Positions 42,150 through 51,341 of a stretch of DNA of 64,000 nucleotides are shown in pieces; position 1 is the first letter of the stretch; every line of letters begins with the position of its first letter. The DNA lies in assembly GCF_031764535.1 (NCBI RefSeq), contig NZ_CP134499.1, positions 1,054,001 through 1,118,000 of the forward strand, in the 5' to 3' direction. This DNA comes from Pseudomonas sp. SG20056. GTDB taxonomy: Bacteria; Pseudomonadota; Gammaproteobacteria; Pseudomonadales; Pseudomonadaceae. The notes below the pieces were generated by a model, which was not told the origin of the DNA, made no database searches, and worked only from the letters and a program-made list of their open reading frames with translations. The translations under genes and the position numbers were made by a program.

Positions 42150-45104
42150 TTAAGTCGCTATGGACGTCGCCTCGACATGCCTCGGCAGGCTGACCCTGAT
42201 ACGGGTGCCGCGTTGAAGCTCGGGGTCGGCCGGGCTGTCGATTGTTATCTGTCCATAATGCTCTTCCACGATCGAATAGACCAGTGCAAGGCCCAGTCCC
42301 GTACCTTTGCCCGGGTCCTTGGTGGTGAAGAAGGGTTCGAACAAACGATCGATGATCGCCTTGGGAATACCGCTGCCTTCGTCCTCAACGATCAGGTCGA
42401 CGGTGTGCTCGAAACGTTCGCTCTTGACCCGGATCGCGCTGCCCGGCGGTGAGGCATCGCGGGCGTTGGAGAGCAGGTTGATCAGCACCTGAGCCAGGCG
42501 TTGTGGGTCACCGACCACCCAGTGATCGGAGTCGCAGAGATTGAAGAACTGCACTTCGACGCTGCGCCGGTTGAGTGCCAGCAGGGCGATGGCGTCCTGG
42601 GCGACCTGCGCCAGGCACACTGGTTCCTCACTGTTCTGGTGGCTGCCGGAATGGGCAAAGCTCATCAGCGACTGGACGATGCGCGACACGCGTTTGGTCT
42701 GCTCGATGATCTGTTCGCTGATCTCGGTTAGCTCGCTGTCACCTTCGCGTTCTTCGCGCAGGTTTTGCGCCAGGCAGGCAATGCCGGTGATCGGGTTGCC
42801 GATTTCGTGAGCCACCCCGGCAGCCAGGCGACCAATGGAGGCCAGGCGCTCGGAGTGCACCAGCTTGTCTTCGAGCATCTGGGTTTCCGTGAGGTCTTCA
42901 ACCAGCAGCACCAGGCCGCTGTTACCCGGCGCCAGGGGCTCGTCGATGGCCGCCTTGTGCAGGTTGAGCCAGCGGGTCTGTCCATCGAGGGCCAGGCGCT
43001 GTTTGTGTAAGTGCTCGTCGGGCAGTTCGATAAACCGTTCCAGCAAGCCGCGCCAGGGTTCACCCAGAGTATTCAGGCGCGAGCCAACGACGCGCTGGGC
43101 GGGGATTTCCGTGAGCTCTTCCATGGCCTTGTTCCACATCAGGATCTCCTGATCCTTGGCCAGCGAGCAGACACCCATGGGCAATTCCTGCAGGGTCTGG
43201 CGATGGTAACGGCGCAGGGTGTCGAGTTCGGCGGCCAGGCCGGTGAGGCGCGAGTGGTAGTCCTCCAGGCGGTTCTCGATAAAGTGAATGTCCTCGGTGA
43301 CATAGGTTTCGCTGCCGGCTTTATAAGGCAGGAAGGTCTCGACGATGTCCTGGGCCACGCTGGGGCCCATTAGCCCGGAGAGGTTGGCTTCGATGCGGTC
43401 ACGTAGGCGGCGCAGGGCATAGGGGCGGCCTTCGTCGAACGGTAAATGCAGGTCGCGCAGTGCTTGCTCGACTTCGTGCTGCGCGGTCTTGGCGCCCAGG
43501 GGTTTGGCCAGCTGCGCGGCAAACTCCTGCGGCGAGGCGGCCAGCAGTTCGCGGCGTTGCGGACGGCGCACGTTATCCACGGCGCAGGCTTCGGCGGCGC
43601 TCTTTTCTTCCGGACTGGCTTCGGTAAATACCGACACCAGGGTGAACACCAGCACGTTGGCGGCCAGCGAGCCGATTGCGGCCAGGTGCCAGCTGCTGTC
43701 ATCCAGTACATAGATGACGTTGAACCAGGGCAGGTAGAGACCCTGCAGATTGCCGAGCATCGGCAACAGCATGCTGACTATCCACACGCCGATCCCCGCC
43801 AGCAGACCGGCAATAAAGCCTTTGCGGTTGGCGGTCGGCCAGTACAGTACCGACAGCACGCCGGGGAGGAACTGCAGGGTGGCGACGAAGGCGACGATGC
43901 CCAGGTTGGCCAGGTCCTGTTCGGCGCCGAGTAATAGATAGAAGCCATAGCCAGCCATGATGATCAGCAGGATCAGCGCGCGCCGCGTCCACTTCAGCCA
44001 GCGGTAGATATTGCCTTCCGAGGGCGGCTGATACAGCGGCAGCACCACATGGTTGAGCACCATGCCAGACAGCGCCAGGGTGGTGACGATGATCAACCCG
44101 CTGGAAGCCGACAGGCCGCCGACATAGGCAATCAATGCCAGGGTCTGGCTATTCACCGCGATGCCGACGCCAAGGGTGAAGTATTCCGGGTTGGTGGTGG
44201 CACCCAGCTTGAGCCCTGCCCAGAGGATCAGCGGCACCGCCAGACTCATCAGCAGCAGGAACAGCGGCAGACCCCAGCTGGCGCTGACCATGGCGCGCGG
44301 GTTGAGGTTCTCGGTAAAGGTCATGTGGTACATGTGCGGCATGACGATGGCCGAGGCGAAAAACACCAGCAACAGGGTGCGCCAGGGGCCTTCCTGCAGC
44401 GGCGTGTGCAGGCTGGTCAGCGAGGACTGGTTCTGCACCAGCCAGGATTGCAGGTCCTGCGGGCCGTCGAATACGCCATACAGCGCATACAGACCGATCA
44501 CGCTGATCGCCACCAGCTTGACCACTGACTCGAAGGCGATGGCGAAGACCAGGCCTTCATGTTTCTCGCGGGTGGCGATATGCCGGGCGCCGAACAGGAT
44601 GGTGAACAGAATGATCAATCCGCAATAGGCCAGCGCTACGCGTTCCTGCACCGGCTCGCGGGTGAGGATGCCGATGGAGTCGGCCACCGCCTGAATCTGC
44701 AGGGCCAGCAGCGGCAGTACGCCGACCAGCATAAAGACTGTGGTCAGTGCGCCGGCCCAGGTGCTGCGAAAGCGGAAGGCAAACAGGTCGGCCAGTGATG
44801 AAAGCTGGTAGGTGCGGGTGATGCGCAAAATCGGATAGAGCAACACCGGCGCCAGCAGAAACGCCCCAGACACCCCCAGATAACTGGCGAGAAAACCGTA
44901 GCCGTATTGATAGGCCAGCCCCACGGTGCCGTAGAAGGCCCAGGCGCTGGCGTAGACGCCTAGTGACAGGGTGTAGGTCAGTGGATGGCGAATTATCCAG
45001 CGCGGAATCAGGCCGTGCTCACTGATCCAGGCCACGCCGAACAGAATAAGAAGGTAGGCGGCGCTGATCAGAATCAGCTGGCTCAGGCTAAAGCTCGTCA
45101 GCAT
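42150..45104 (-). CDS. cbrA: Sensor histidine kinase CbrA
   Basis: CbrA (984 residues) is the kinase for CbrB in carbon/nitrogen balance. It is a hybrid of a transporter and a kinase. Thirteen or so membrane segments of the sodium/solute symporter (SLC5) type fill about residues 1-500. A STAC-like linker, a PAS domain (about 610-720), the HisKA box with His766 ([12 protein letters not shown]) and an ATPase domain ([21 protein letters not shown]) follow. The downstream gene is cbrB after 76 bp; the small cbrX frame precedes it. Confidence 0.97.
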   Translation of the reverse strand: MLTSFSLSQLILISAAYLLILFGVAWISEHGLIPRWIIRHPLTYTLSLGVYASAWAFYGTVGLAYQYGYGFLASYLGVSGAFLLAPVLLYPILRITRTYQLSSLADLFAFRFRSTWAGALTTVFMLVGVLPLLALQIQAVADSIGILTREPVQERVALAYCGLIILFTILFGARHIATREKHEGLVFAIAFESVVKLVAISVIGLYALYGVFDGPQDLQSWLVQNQSSLTSLHTPLQEGPWRTLLLVFFASAIVMPHMYHMTFTENLNPRAMVSASWGLPLFLLLMSLAVPLILWAGLKLGATTNPEYFTLGVGIAVNSQTLALIAYVGGLSASSGLIIVTTLALSGMVLNHVVLPLYQPPSEGNIYRWLKWTRRALILLIIMAGYGFYLLLGAEQDLANLGIVAFVATLQFLPGVLSVLYWPTANRKGFIAGLLAGIGVWIVSMLLPMLGNLQGLYLPWFNVIYVLDDSSWHLAAIGSLAANVLVFTLVSVFTEASPEEKSAAEACAVDNVRRPQRRELLAASPQEFAAQLAKPLGAKTAQHEVEQALRDLHLPFDEGRPYALRRLRDRIEANLSGLMGPSVAQDIVETFLPYKAGSETYVTEDIHFIENRLEDYHSRLTGLAAELDTLRRYHRQTLQELPMGVCSLAKDQEILMWNKAMEELTEIPAQRVVGSRLNTLGEPWRGLLERFIELPDEHLHKQRLALDGQTRWLNLHKAAIDEPLAPGNSGLVLLVEDLTETQMLEDKLVHSERLASIGRLAAGVAHEIGNPITGIACLAQNLREEREGDSELTEISEQIIEQTKRVSRIVQSLMSFAHSGSHQNSEEPVCLAQVAQDAIALLALNRRSVEVQFFNLCDSDHWVVGDPQRLAQVLINLLSNARDASPPGSAIRVKSERFEHTVDLIVEDEGSGIPKAIIDRLFEPFFTTKDPGKGTGLGLALVYSIVEEHYGQITIDSPADPELQRGTRIRVSLPRHVEATSIAT

Positions 45105-45164
45105 TACGTTGGCTCTGTAGCGAATAAGGGTAAGGAGCGGTCACGCAGGTCGCGCCGCAGCAGG

Positions 45165-45341
45165 TCAGAGCTCATCGGCATCACGCTGACTCTGCAGGAT
45201 GAAGGTCACGACTATCAGGATCAGCCACAGCAGGTAGGGGCGGTACCAGGCCCCATTGGGGTCGATCCACCAGTCCATGATGGCCGGGGAGAACAGGTAG
45301 ATCCCCACCACCAGGATCAGCACCAATCGATAGATATACAT
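45165..45341 (-). CDS. cbrX: Small membrane protein upstream of cbrA (CbrX-like)
   Basis: A 58-residue frame from ATG 45341 to a TGA at 45167-45165. It has two hydrophobic segments: MYIYRLVLILVVGIYLFSP and YLLWLILIVVTFIL. These flank a Trp-rich loop (DWWIDPNGAWYRP), and the tail is charged (QRDADEL). It lies 60 bp before cbrA on the same strand. A small gene at this place, cbrX, has been reported in P. putida; the name is given on position and size. It may be co-transcribed with cbrA and assist the transporter domain, but this is inference. Confidence 0.72.
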   Translation of the reverse strand: MYIYRLVLILVVGIYLFSPAIMDWWIDPNGAWYRPYLLWLILIVVTFILQSQRDADEL

Positions 45342-45442
45342 GCCGCATCTCTTCGCTTAATTGCCGGCGATGGTAACGGATGCGTGACGCTCTGGGCTAT
45401 TGGTCGGGAGGCGTGGGCTGAGTGCGTGCGGGGGTTGGCTTT

Positions 45443-45480
45443 TTCTTATTAATTGGTACTATCGTTCCACTTAATAAGAA
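45443..45480. promoter_or_regulatory. Long inverted repeat, candidate operator
   Basis: TTCTTATTAA (45443-45452) and TTAATAAGAA (45471-45480) are perfect inverted copies with an 18-base spacer, in an otherwise GC-rich region. The right arm ends 17 bp before the beta-helix gene start. It fits a dimeric repressor or a pair of half-sites covering the promoter. The regulator is unknown. Confidence 0.6.
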
Positions 45481-45497
45481 CAACGCTGGAGATTGCC

Positions 45498-46736
45498 ATG
45501 CGCCTTGCCCCGCTTTCCGTGCTTGCCCTGTCCGTGCTGCTTGCCGCCTGCAGCGAAGAACCGGCCCCAGTGGCCGATCTGGATTTCCAGAAAGACCTGC
45601 AGACCCAGCTGATCAAAGCCAAGCCCGGTAGCGTGATCGAGATTCCTGCCGGCACCTATCAGCTTGATCGCAGCCTGAGCCTGAAAGTCAGTGGCGTGAC
45701 CATCAAGGGCGCGGGCATGGATAAGACCATCTTGAGCTTCAAGGGGCAGAAGTCCGGCGCCGAAGGCCTGCTGGTGGATGCTTCTGATTTCACCATCGAA
45801 GACATCGCCTTCGAAGACACCCTGGGTGATTCGCTGAAAGTGGTAGGCGGTAAGAACATCATCATCCGCCGCGTGCGCACCGAGTGGACTAATGGCCCTG
45901 CCACTGAGAACGGCGCCTACGGCATCTATCCGGTGCAGACCGAGAACACCCTGATTGATGGCGCGGTGGCCATCGGCGCCTCCGATGCTGGCATCTATGT
46001 CGGCCAGTCGCGCAACGTGGTGGTACGCAACAGCCGCGCCGAGCGCAACGTCGCCGGCATCGAGATCGAAAACACCATCGACGCCGACGTGTATGACAAC
46101 GTCGCCACTGGTAACACCGGCGGCATTCTGGTGTTCAACATGCCCAACCTGCCGCAGGCCGGGCGGGTGACGCGGGTATTCCGCAACAAGATCGAAGGCA
46201 ACAACCACAAGAACTTCGGCCATAAAGGCACACCGGTGGCCAGTGTGCCGGCAGGTTCTGGTGTGGTGATCAACTCCAACGATGATGTCGAGGTGTTCGA
46301 CAACGATATCGGCGATCACAAGACCGCCAACGTGATCATCAGCAGCTACTTCAGTACCGGCTATACCGACCTGTCCACGGCGGAGAGTTTTGACCCCTAT
46401 CCGGAAGGCATCCATATCCATGGCAACCGCTTCGGCCCTGGTGGCGACAGCCCGGATCACCTTGAACTGAAGGCGCTGAAGGTCAGCCAGTTCGGCTTGA
46501 ACGGCCGCCTGCCGGATATTCTCTGGGACGGCTACGTCAACCTCGACATTCTGGTGGACGGCAAACTGCCGGCGGATCGGGCGATCTGCATCAATAACGG
46601 CGAGGCGGGGATGATCAACGTCGACGGGCCGAACAGCTACAAAAACATCAGCACTGACATGACCGACTACCGTTGCAGCCTGCCGCCATTGCCTGCCGTC
46701 AAACTGGCTTCGGCTGACGCCGACCAGGGGGCCTGA
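45498..46736 (+). CDS. Parallel beta-helix lipoprotein
   Basis: A 412-residue exported lipoprotein: signal peptide with lipobox LLAAC (Cys18), then repeated right-handed beta-helix coils (SGVTIKGAGMDKTIL, DFTIEDIAFEDTLGD, RNVVVRNSRAERNVAG, VEVFDNDIGDHKTANV) and a C-terminal region with a Cys pair. Such folds often bind or cut polysaccharides, but no catalytic signature is visible. The stop overlaps the start of the diheme cytochrome gene (TGATG). The two families occur together in other bacteria and form a unit of unknown function. Confidence 0.85.
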   Translation: MRLAPLSVLALSVLLAACSEEPAPVADLDFQKDLQTQLIKAKPGSVIEIPAGTYQLDRSLSLKVSGVTIKGAGMDKTILSFKGQKSGAEGLLVDASDFTIEDIAFEDTLGDSLKVVGGKNIIIRRVRTEWTNGPATENGAYGIYPVQTENTLIDGAVAIGASDAGIYVGQSRNVVVRNSRAERNVAGIEIENTIDADVYDNVATGNTGGILVFNMPNLPQAGRVTRVFRNKIEGNNHKNFGHKGTPVASVPAGSGVVINSNDDVEVFDNDIGDHKTANVIISSYFSTGYTDLSTAESFDPYPEGIHIHGNRFGPGGDSPDHLELKALKVSQFGLNGRLPDILWDGYVNLDILVDGKLPADRAICINNGEAGMINVDGPNSYKNISTDMTDYRCSLPPLPAVKLASADADQGA

Positions 46737-47848
46737 TGCGTCGTCTGTTATTGGGGGCGCTGTTGCTCCTCGCTGGCTGCGAGCAGCAGCCGGCGCCGCT
46801 GTACTTGCCGCAAGGTGACAACTACCCGCAAACCCTCAGCGAGTGGGGCATGCTGCAACGCGCCGATGGTTTTATCGCGCCCGTTGCTGAGGCCTTGCCC
46901 TACGACCTGAACACCCCGTTGTTCACCGACTACGCGCACAAACTGCGCAGCGTGTGGATGCCGGCGGGTACAGCGGCGAGTTATGGCGACGCGCACTTCG
47001 ATTACCCGGTGGGCACGGTGCTGAGCAAGACCTTCTACTACCCCAAGGATGCTCAGGGCCGCCTGCTGCTGAACGAGCGGGATGATCGCGATCCGCAGCG
47101 CGGTCTGGAGCTGGCGCGGGTGCAGTTGATCGAGACACGCATCCTGCTGAAACAGCAGGACGGCTGGGTAGCGTTGCCCTATGTGTGGGATGAACAGCAA
47201 CAAGAGGCGCATCTGGAATGGGCGGGTGACAGCCGCGAGTTGAGCTTGCTGAATGCCGAGGGCAAGACTCAGGCAGTGGCCTATCAGGTGCCGGATGCCA
47301 ACCAGTGTGCTGGTTGCCATGAAGAAACCGCAGGGCAGGGCGTCAATCCGCTGGGGCCGAAGGCGCGGCACCTGAACAAGGATTTTGCCTACGCCGACGG
47401 CACGCACAATCAGTTGCAGCACTGGCAGCAGCAGGGCCGTTTGCAGGCTGTGCCGGCCGAGTTGCAGGGCGTGCCGCAGAACGCCTTATGGCCGACGCCG
47501 CGCGCTGGCGAAAGTCTGGAGCAGCAGGCGCGCAGTTACCTGGACGCCAACTGCAGCCACTGTCACAACCCCAAAGGGCCGGGGCGTACTTCGGGGCTGT
47601 TGCTCGACCCGGCCACGGCCATCGGCATCAGTTATGGCTTGTGCAAGCAGCCGGTGGCGGCGGGCAAAGGCTCGGGTGATCGGCTGGTGGATATTCACCC
47701 GGGCCAGCCGGATAAGTCGGTACTGCTGTTTCGCGTGGAAAGTGTCGACCCGAGCATCATGATGCCGGAGCTGGGACGCTCCACCGTGCATACCGAGGGC
47801 GTGGACGTACTGCAGCGATGGATTGCCAGCCTGCAAGGAGACTGTTGA
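46736..47848 (+). CDS. Diheme c-type cytochrome lipoprotein (SO2930 family)
   Basis: A 370-residue protein with a lipoprotein signal (LLLLAGC, about residue 15) and two heme-c motifs, CAGCH (191-195) and CSHCH (273-277). A large N-terminal domain of unknown function includes YDLNTPLFTDYAHKLRSVW. It is probably anchored on the periplasmic side of a membrane as an electron carrier or oxidase subunit. It is translationally coupled to the beta-helix gene, suggesting the two act together. Confidence 0.87.
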   Translation: MRRLLLGALLLLAGCEQQPAPLYLPQGDNYPQTLSEWGMLQRADGFIAPVAEALPYDLNTPLFTDYAHKLRSVWMPAGTAASYGDAHFDYPVGTVLSKTFYYPKDAQGRLLLNERDDRDPQRGLELARVQLIETRILLKQQDGWVALPYVWDEQQQEAHLEWAGDSRELSLLNAEGKTQAVAYQVPDANQCAGCHEETAGQGVNPLGPKARHLNKDFAYADGTHNQLQHWQQQGRLQAVPAELQGVPQNALWPTPRAGESLEQQARSYLDANCSHCHNPKGPGRTSGLLLDPATAIGISYGLCKQPVAAGKGSGDRLVDIHPGQPDKSVLLFRVESVDPSIMMPELGRSTVHTEGVDVLQRWIASLQGDC

Positions 47849-47963
47849 AGGGCGCGACCTGTTTTCGTGCGCCGCAGCAAGTGTGGGGCATGGCTGGCCC
47901 TGTTGTGGTGCGTGCCTGTAGCGGATGAATGCGCCAGGCCGCGCCAGCTCTGGCTTGGGCCAC

Positions 47964-47978
47964 TGGCATAAGTCTTGC
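47964..47978 (+). promoter_or_regulatory. Candidate sigma-54 promoter for the amidoligase operon
   Basis: TGGCATAAGTCTTGC has GG (47965-47966) and GC (47977-47978) ten bases apart and matches TGGCA and TTGC. The predicted start near 47990 is 27 bp before the GTG of the first gene. An imperfect inverted repeat (GGGCGCGA with CGTGCGCC, about 47850-47873) lies about 120 bp further up and could be an activator site. Confidence 0.6.
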
Positions 47979-48016
47979 GCTGCCTGGTTATCGCCCAGGC
48001 TCGCAGGAGGCCCGCT

Positions 48017-51000
48017 GTGTCGATTCATATCGCCTTGCACCATGTCAGCCACTACCGCTACGACCGCGCGGTCAATCTTGGCCCGCAGGTCGTGCGCCTG
48101 CGTCCTGCACCGCACAGCCGTACCCGGGTGCTGTCCTACGCGTTGAAGGTCGAGCCGGGCGAGCACTTTATCAACTGGCAGCAGGACCCCCAGGGCAACT
48201 ACCTGGCGCGCCTGGTGTTTCCGGAAAAGACCCGGGAGTTGAAAATCGAGGTCGATCTGGTCGCCGAAATGGCGGTGTTTAACCCCTTCGATTTCTTCCT
48301 CGAACCCTACGCCGAAAAAATCCCCTTCTCTTATACCGAGGGCGAACAGCTGGAGCTGGCGCCTTATCTGGTCAAGCTGCCGGCCGGCAAGCTGTTTGCC
48401 AAGTACCTGGCCAGCATCGAGCGCACGCCTCTGCCGAGCGTGGATTTTCTGGTGGCGCTGAATCAGCGCCTTTCCACCGATATCAGCTACCTGATCCGCC
48501 TGGAACCCGGCGTGCAGACGCCGGAAGAAAGTCTGGAGAAAGGCTCCGGCTCCTGCCGCGATTCGGCCTGGCTGCTGGTGCAGCTGTTCCGCCACCTGGG
48601 CCTGGCCGCGCGCTTTGTTTCCGGCTACCTGATCCAGCTGAAAGCCGATGTGAAATCCCTCGACGGTCCATCCGGCACCGAGGTGGATTTCACCGACCTG
48701 CATGCCTGGTGCGAGGTCTATTTGCCTGGCGCCGGCTGGATTGGCCTGGACCCGACCAGCGGCCTGTTTGCTGGGGAGGGCCATATCCCGCTGGCCTGCA
48801 GCCCTGAGCCGTCTTCGGCCGCGCCGATCAGCGGTGGCGTGGATGAAAGTGAATGCGAGTTCAGCCATGAAATGTGGGTCGAACGTATCTGGGAAGCACC
48901 GCGGGTGAGCAAGCCTTACAGCGAGGCGCAGTGGCAGGCGATTGTCGACCTCGGGCAAAAGATCGATGAGGACCTGCAGGAGCAGGACGTGCGCCTGACC
49001 ATGGGCGGCGAGCCGACCTTTGTCGCCCTCGATTACCCGGATGATCCGGAGTGGAACACCGCCGCCCTCGGGCCGAACAAACGCCGCCTGGCCACCGATT
49101 TGTTCCATCGCCTGCGCGAGCACTACGCAGCGCAAGCACTGGTGCATTTCGGTCAGGGCAAGTGGTACCCCGGCGAGCAGCTGCCGCGCTGGTCGTTGAA
49201 TGCCTACTGGCGGCGCGATGGCGAGCCGATCTGGCACAACCCGGCGCTGTATGCCGATGAGCAAAAAGACTACGGCGTCGATGCGGCCAAGGCCGCCGAC
49301 TTTCTTACCCTGCTCGCCGAGCGCCTGGGCGTGGACGCTAAATACTGCGTGCCGGCCTATGAGGACCGCTTCTACTACCTGTGGCGCGAGCGCAAGCTGC
49401 CGATCAACGTCAGCGCCGAAGACCCACGCCTGGCTGACCCGCTGGAGCGCGAGCGCCTGCGCAAGGTGTTCGAGCAGGGGCTGGACAAAGTGATCGGGCA
49501 TATCCTGCCGTTGGCCCGGCAGGCCAAGCAGCTGGGCTGGCAGAGTGGCAGCTGGTTTTTGCGTGATGAGCACTGCCGGCTGATCCCCGGCGATTCGGCG
49601 ATGGGCTACCGCCTGCCGCTGGATTCGCAACCCTGGGTCAGTGAGGCCGACTACCCCTACATTACCCCGGAAGACCCGAGCCAGTGCTTCGCTCCGTTGC
49701 CGGCAGCGGCGCAGATCAAGCCGCAGTCGCGCGGTGTCTGGTCGGGCAGTCAGACCAGTACGAACAAACGTCCGCTGCTCGGTCAGTCGGCTGCCGGTGT
49801 GGTGCGCACCGCGCTGTGCGCCGAGCCGCGTGACGGCAAGCTCTATCTGTTTATGCCTCCGCTGGTGCGCCTGGAAGATTACCTGGAGTTGGTGGCCGCC
49901 ATCGAAGCCACTGCTGCCGAGATGAAGTGCCCGGTGCTGCTGGAAGGTTATGAACCGCCACTGGACCCGCGCCTGCAGTTCTTCCGTGTAACTCCGGACC
50001 CCGGCGTAATCGAGGTGAATATCCACCCGGCCGCCAGTTGGGATGAGCTGGTCGAACGCACCGAGTTTCTCTACGAGCAGGCGCGCGAGTGCCGCCTGTC
50101 CAGCGAGAAATTTATGATCGATGGCCGTCACACCGGCACCGGTGGCGGTAATCACTTTGTTCTCGGCGGCGCGACGCCAGTGGACTCACCGTTTCTGCGG
50201 CGGCCGGATCTGCTGCGCAGCCTGATCAGCTACTGGCACAACCATCCGTCGCTGTCCTACCTGTTCAGCGGCCTGTTTATCGGCCCGACGTCCCAGGCGC
50301 CGCGTATCGATGAAGCGCGTAACGATGCGCTGTATGAGCTGGAAATCGCCTTCGCGCAGATGCCCGAAGTGGGCCGCGACTGCCAGCCCTGGTTGGTCGA
50401 CCGCCTGCTGCGCAACCTGCTGGTGGACGTGACCGGTAACACCCACCGCTCCGAGTTCTGTATCGACAAGCTGTACTCGCCGGACTCGGCCTCTGGGCGC
50501 CTTGGTCTGCTGGAGCTGCGCGCCTTCGAGATGCCGCCCCATGCGCAGATGAGCCTGGCCCAGCAGCTATTGATTCGCGCGCTGATCGCGCGTTTCTGGC
50601 GTGAACCCTACAAGCCGGCGCGACTGGTGCGCTGGGGCACCGAGCTGCATGACCGCTACCTGCTGCCGCACTTTATCGAGCAGGATTTTGCCGACGTGCT
50701 GCAGGAGCTCGACGGCTGTGGCTATCGCCTGCACAGCGAGTGGTTTGCCCCGCACTTCGAGTTCCGCTTTCCCAAATCCGGGGATTTCAACGTCAAGGGC
50801 ATCGAGCTGGAACTGCGTCAGGCCCTGGAACCCTGGCATGTGCTGGGCGAGGAGGGCGGTGGTGGCGGCACGGTGCGTTATGTGGATTCCTCGCTGGAGC
50901 GTATGCAGGTCAAACTCAGCGGCCTGCCGAGTGACCGCTATGTGTTGACCTGCAACGGCGTGCCGGTGCCGTTGCGGCCCACCGGCAAGGTCGGCGAGTT

Positions 51001-51307
51001 TGTCGGCGGCGTACGTTTCCGCGCCTGGCAGCCGGCCAACTGCCTGCACCCGACCATCGAAGTACACGCGCCGCTGGTCTTCGACCTGGTGGACAGCTGG
51101 ATGAACCGCTCTCTGGGTGGCTGCCAGTACCATGTCGCCCACCCCGGCGGACGTAATTACGACAGCCTGCCGGTGAATGCCTACGAGGCGGAGAGCCGGC
51201 GCATGGCGCGCTTCTTCCGTTTGGGCCACAGCCCCGGCAAACGCCCTACATTGCCGCCAATCAACAATAATGAACTGCCCATGACCCTGGATTTGCGCCT
51301 GGTTTAG
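48017..51307 (+). CDS. Transglutaminase-like / DUF2126 amidoligase fusion
   Basis: A 1096-residue two-part protein. Residues 1-290 are a bacterial transglutaminase-like module with N-terminal beta domain and catalytic triad Cys180 (GSCRDSAWLL), His229 (DLHAWCEV) and Asp245 (GLDPTSG). Residues about 310-1096 are DUF2126, regarded as a putative glutamine-synthetase-type amidoligase (MGGEPTFVALDYPDDPEWN, GTGGGNHFVLGGATP). The start is GTG 48017 with AGGAGG at 48005-48010. It heads a three-gene operon thought to make or modify a peptide through amide bonds; the product is unknown. Confidence 0.9.
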   Translation: MSIHIALHHVSHYRYDRAVNLGPQVVRLRPAPHSRTRVLSYALKVEPGEHFINWQQDPQGNYLARLVFPEKTRELKIEVDLVAEMAVFNPFDFFLEPYAEKIPFSYTEGEQLELAPYLVKLPAGKLFAKYLASIERTPLPSVDFLVALNQRLSTDISYLIRLEPGVQTPEESLEKGSGSCRDSAWLLVQLFRHLGLAARFVSGYLIQLKADVKSLDGPSGTEVDFTDLHAWCEVYLPGAGWIGLDPTSGLFAGEGHIPLACSPEPSSAAPISGGVDESECEFSHEMWVERIWEAPRVSKPYSEAQWQAIVDLGQKIDEDLQEQDVRLTMGGEPTFVALDYPDDPEWNTAALGPNKRRLATDLFHRLREHYAAQALVHFGQGKWYPGEQLPRWSLNAYWRRDGEPIWHNPALYADEQKDYGVDAAKAADFLTLLAERLGVDAKYCVPAYEDRFYYLWRERKLPINVSAEDPRLADPLERERLRKVFEQGLDKVIGHILPLARQAKQLGWQSGSWFLRDEHCRLIPGDSAMGYRLPLDSQPWVSEADYPYITPEDPSQCFAPLPAAAQIKPQSRGVWSGSQTSTNKRPLLGQSAAGVVRTALCAEPRDGKLYLFMPPLVRLEDYLELVAAIEATAAEMKCPVLLEGYEPPLDPRLQFFRVTPDPGVIEVNIHPAASWDELVERTEFLYEQARECRLSSEKFMIDGRHTGTGGGNHFVLGGATPVDSPFLRRPDLLRSLISYWHNHPSLSYLFSGLFIGPTSQAPRIDEARNDALYELEIAFAQMPEVGRDCQPWLVDRLLRNLLVDVTGNTHRSEFCIDKLYSPDSASGRLGLLELRAFEMPPHAQMSLAQQLLIRALIARFWREPYKPARLVRWGTELHDRYLLPHFIEQDFADVLQELDGCGYRLHSEWFAPHFEFRFPKSGDFNVKGIELELRQALEPWHVLGEEGGGGGTVRYVDSSLERMQVKLSGLPSDRYVLTCNGVPVPLRPTGKVGEFVGGVRFRAWQPANCLHPTIEVHAPLVFDLVDSWMNRSLGGCQYHVAHPGGRNYDSLPVNAYEAESRRMARFFRLGHSPGKRPTLPPINNNELPMTLDLRLV

Positions 51308-51341
51308 CCGCGCATACGAAATGCCTTTTATCGAGCCTGCC

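Noticed and set aside
47486..50155. An 889-codon minus-strand frame across the DUF2126 gene
   Set aside because: It is antisense to a gene with clear domains; it has no recognisable motif and no ribosome-binding site.
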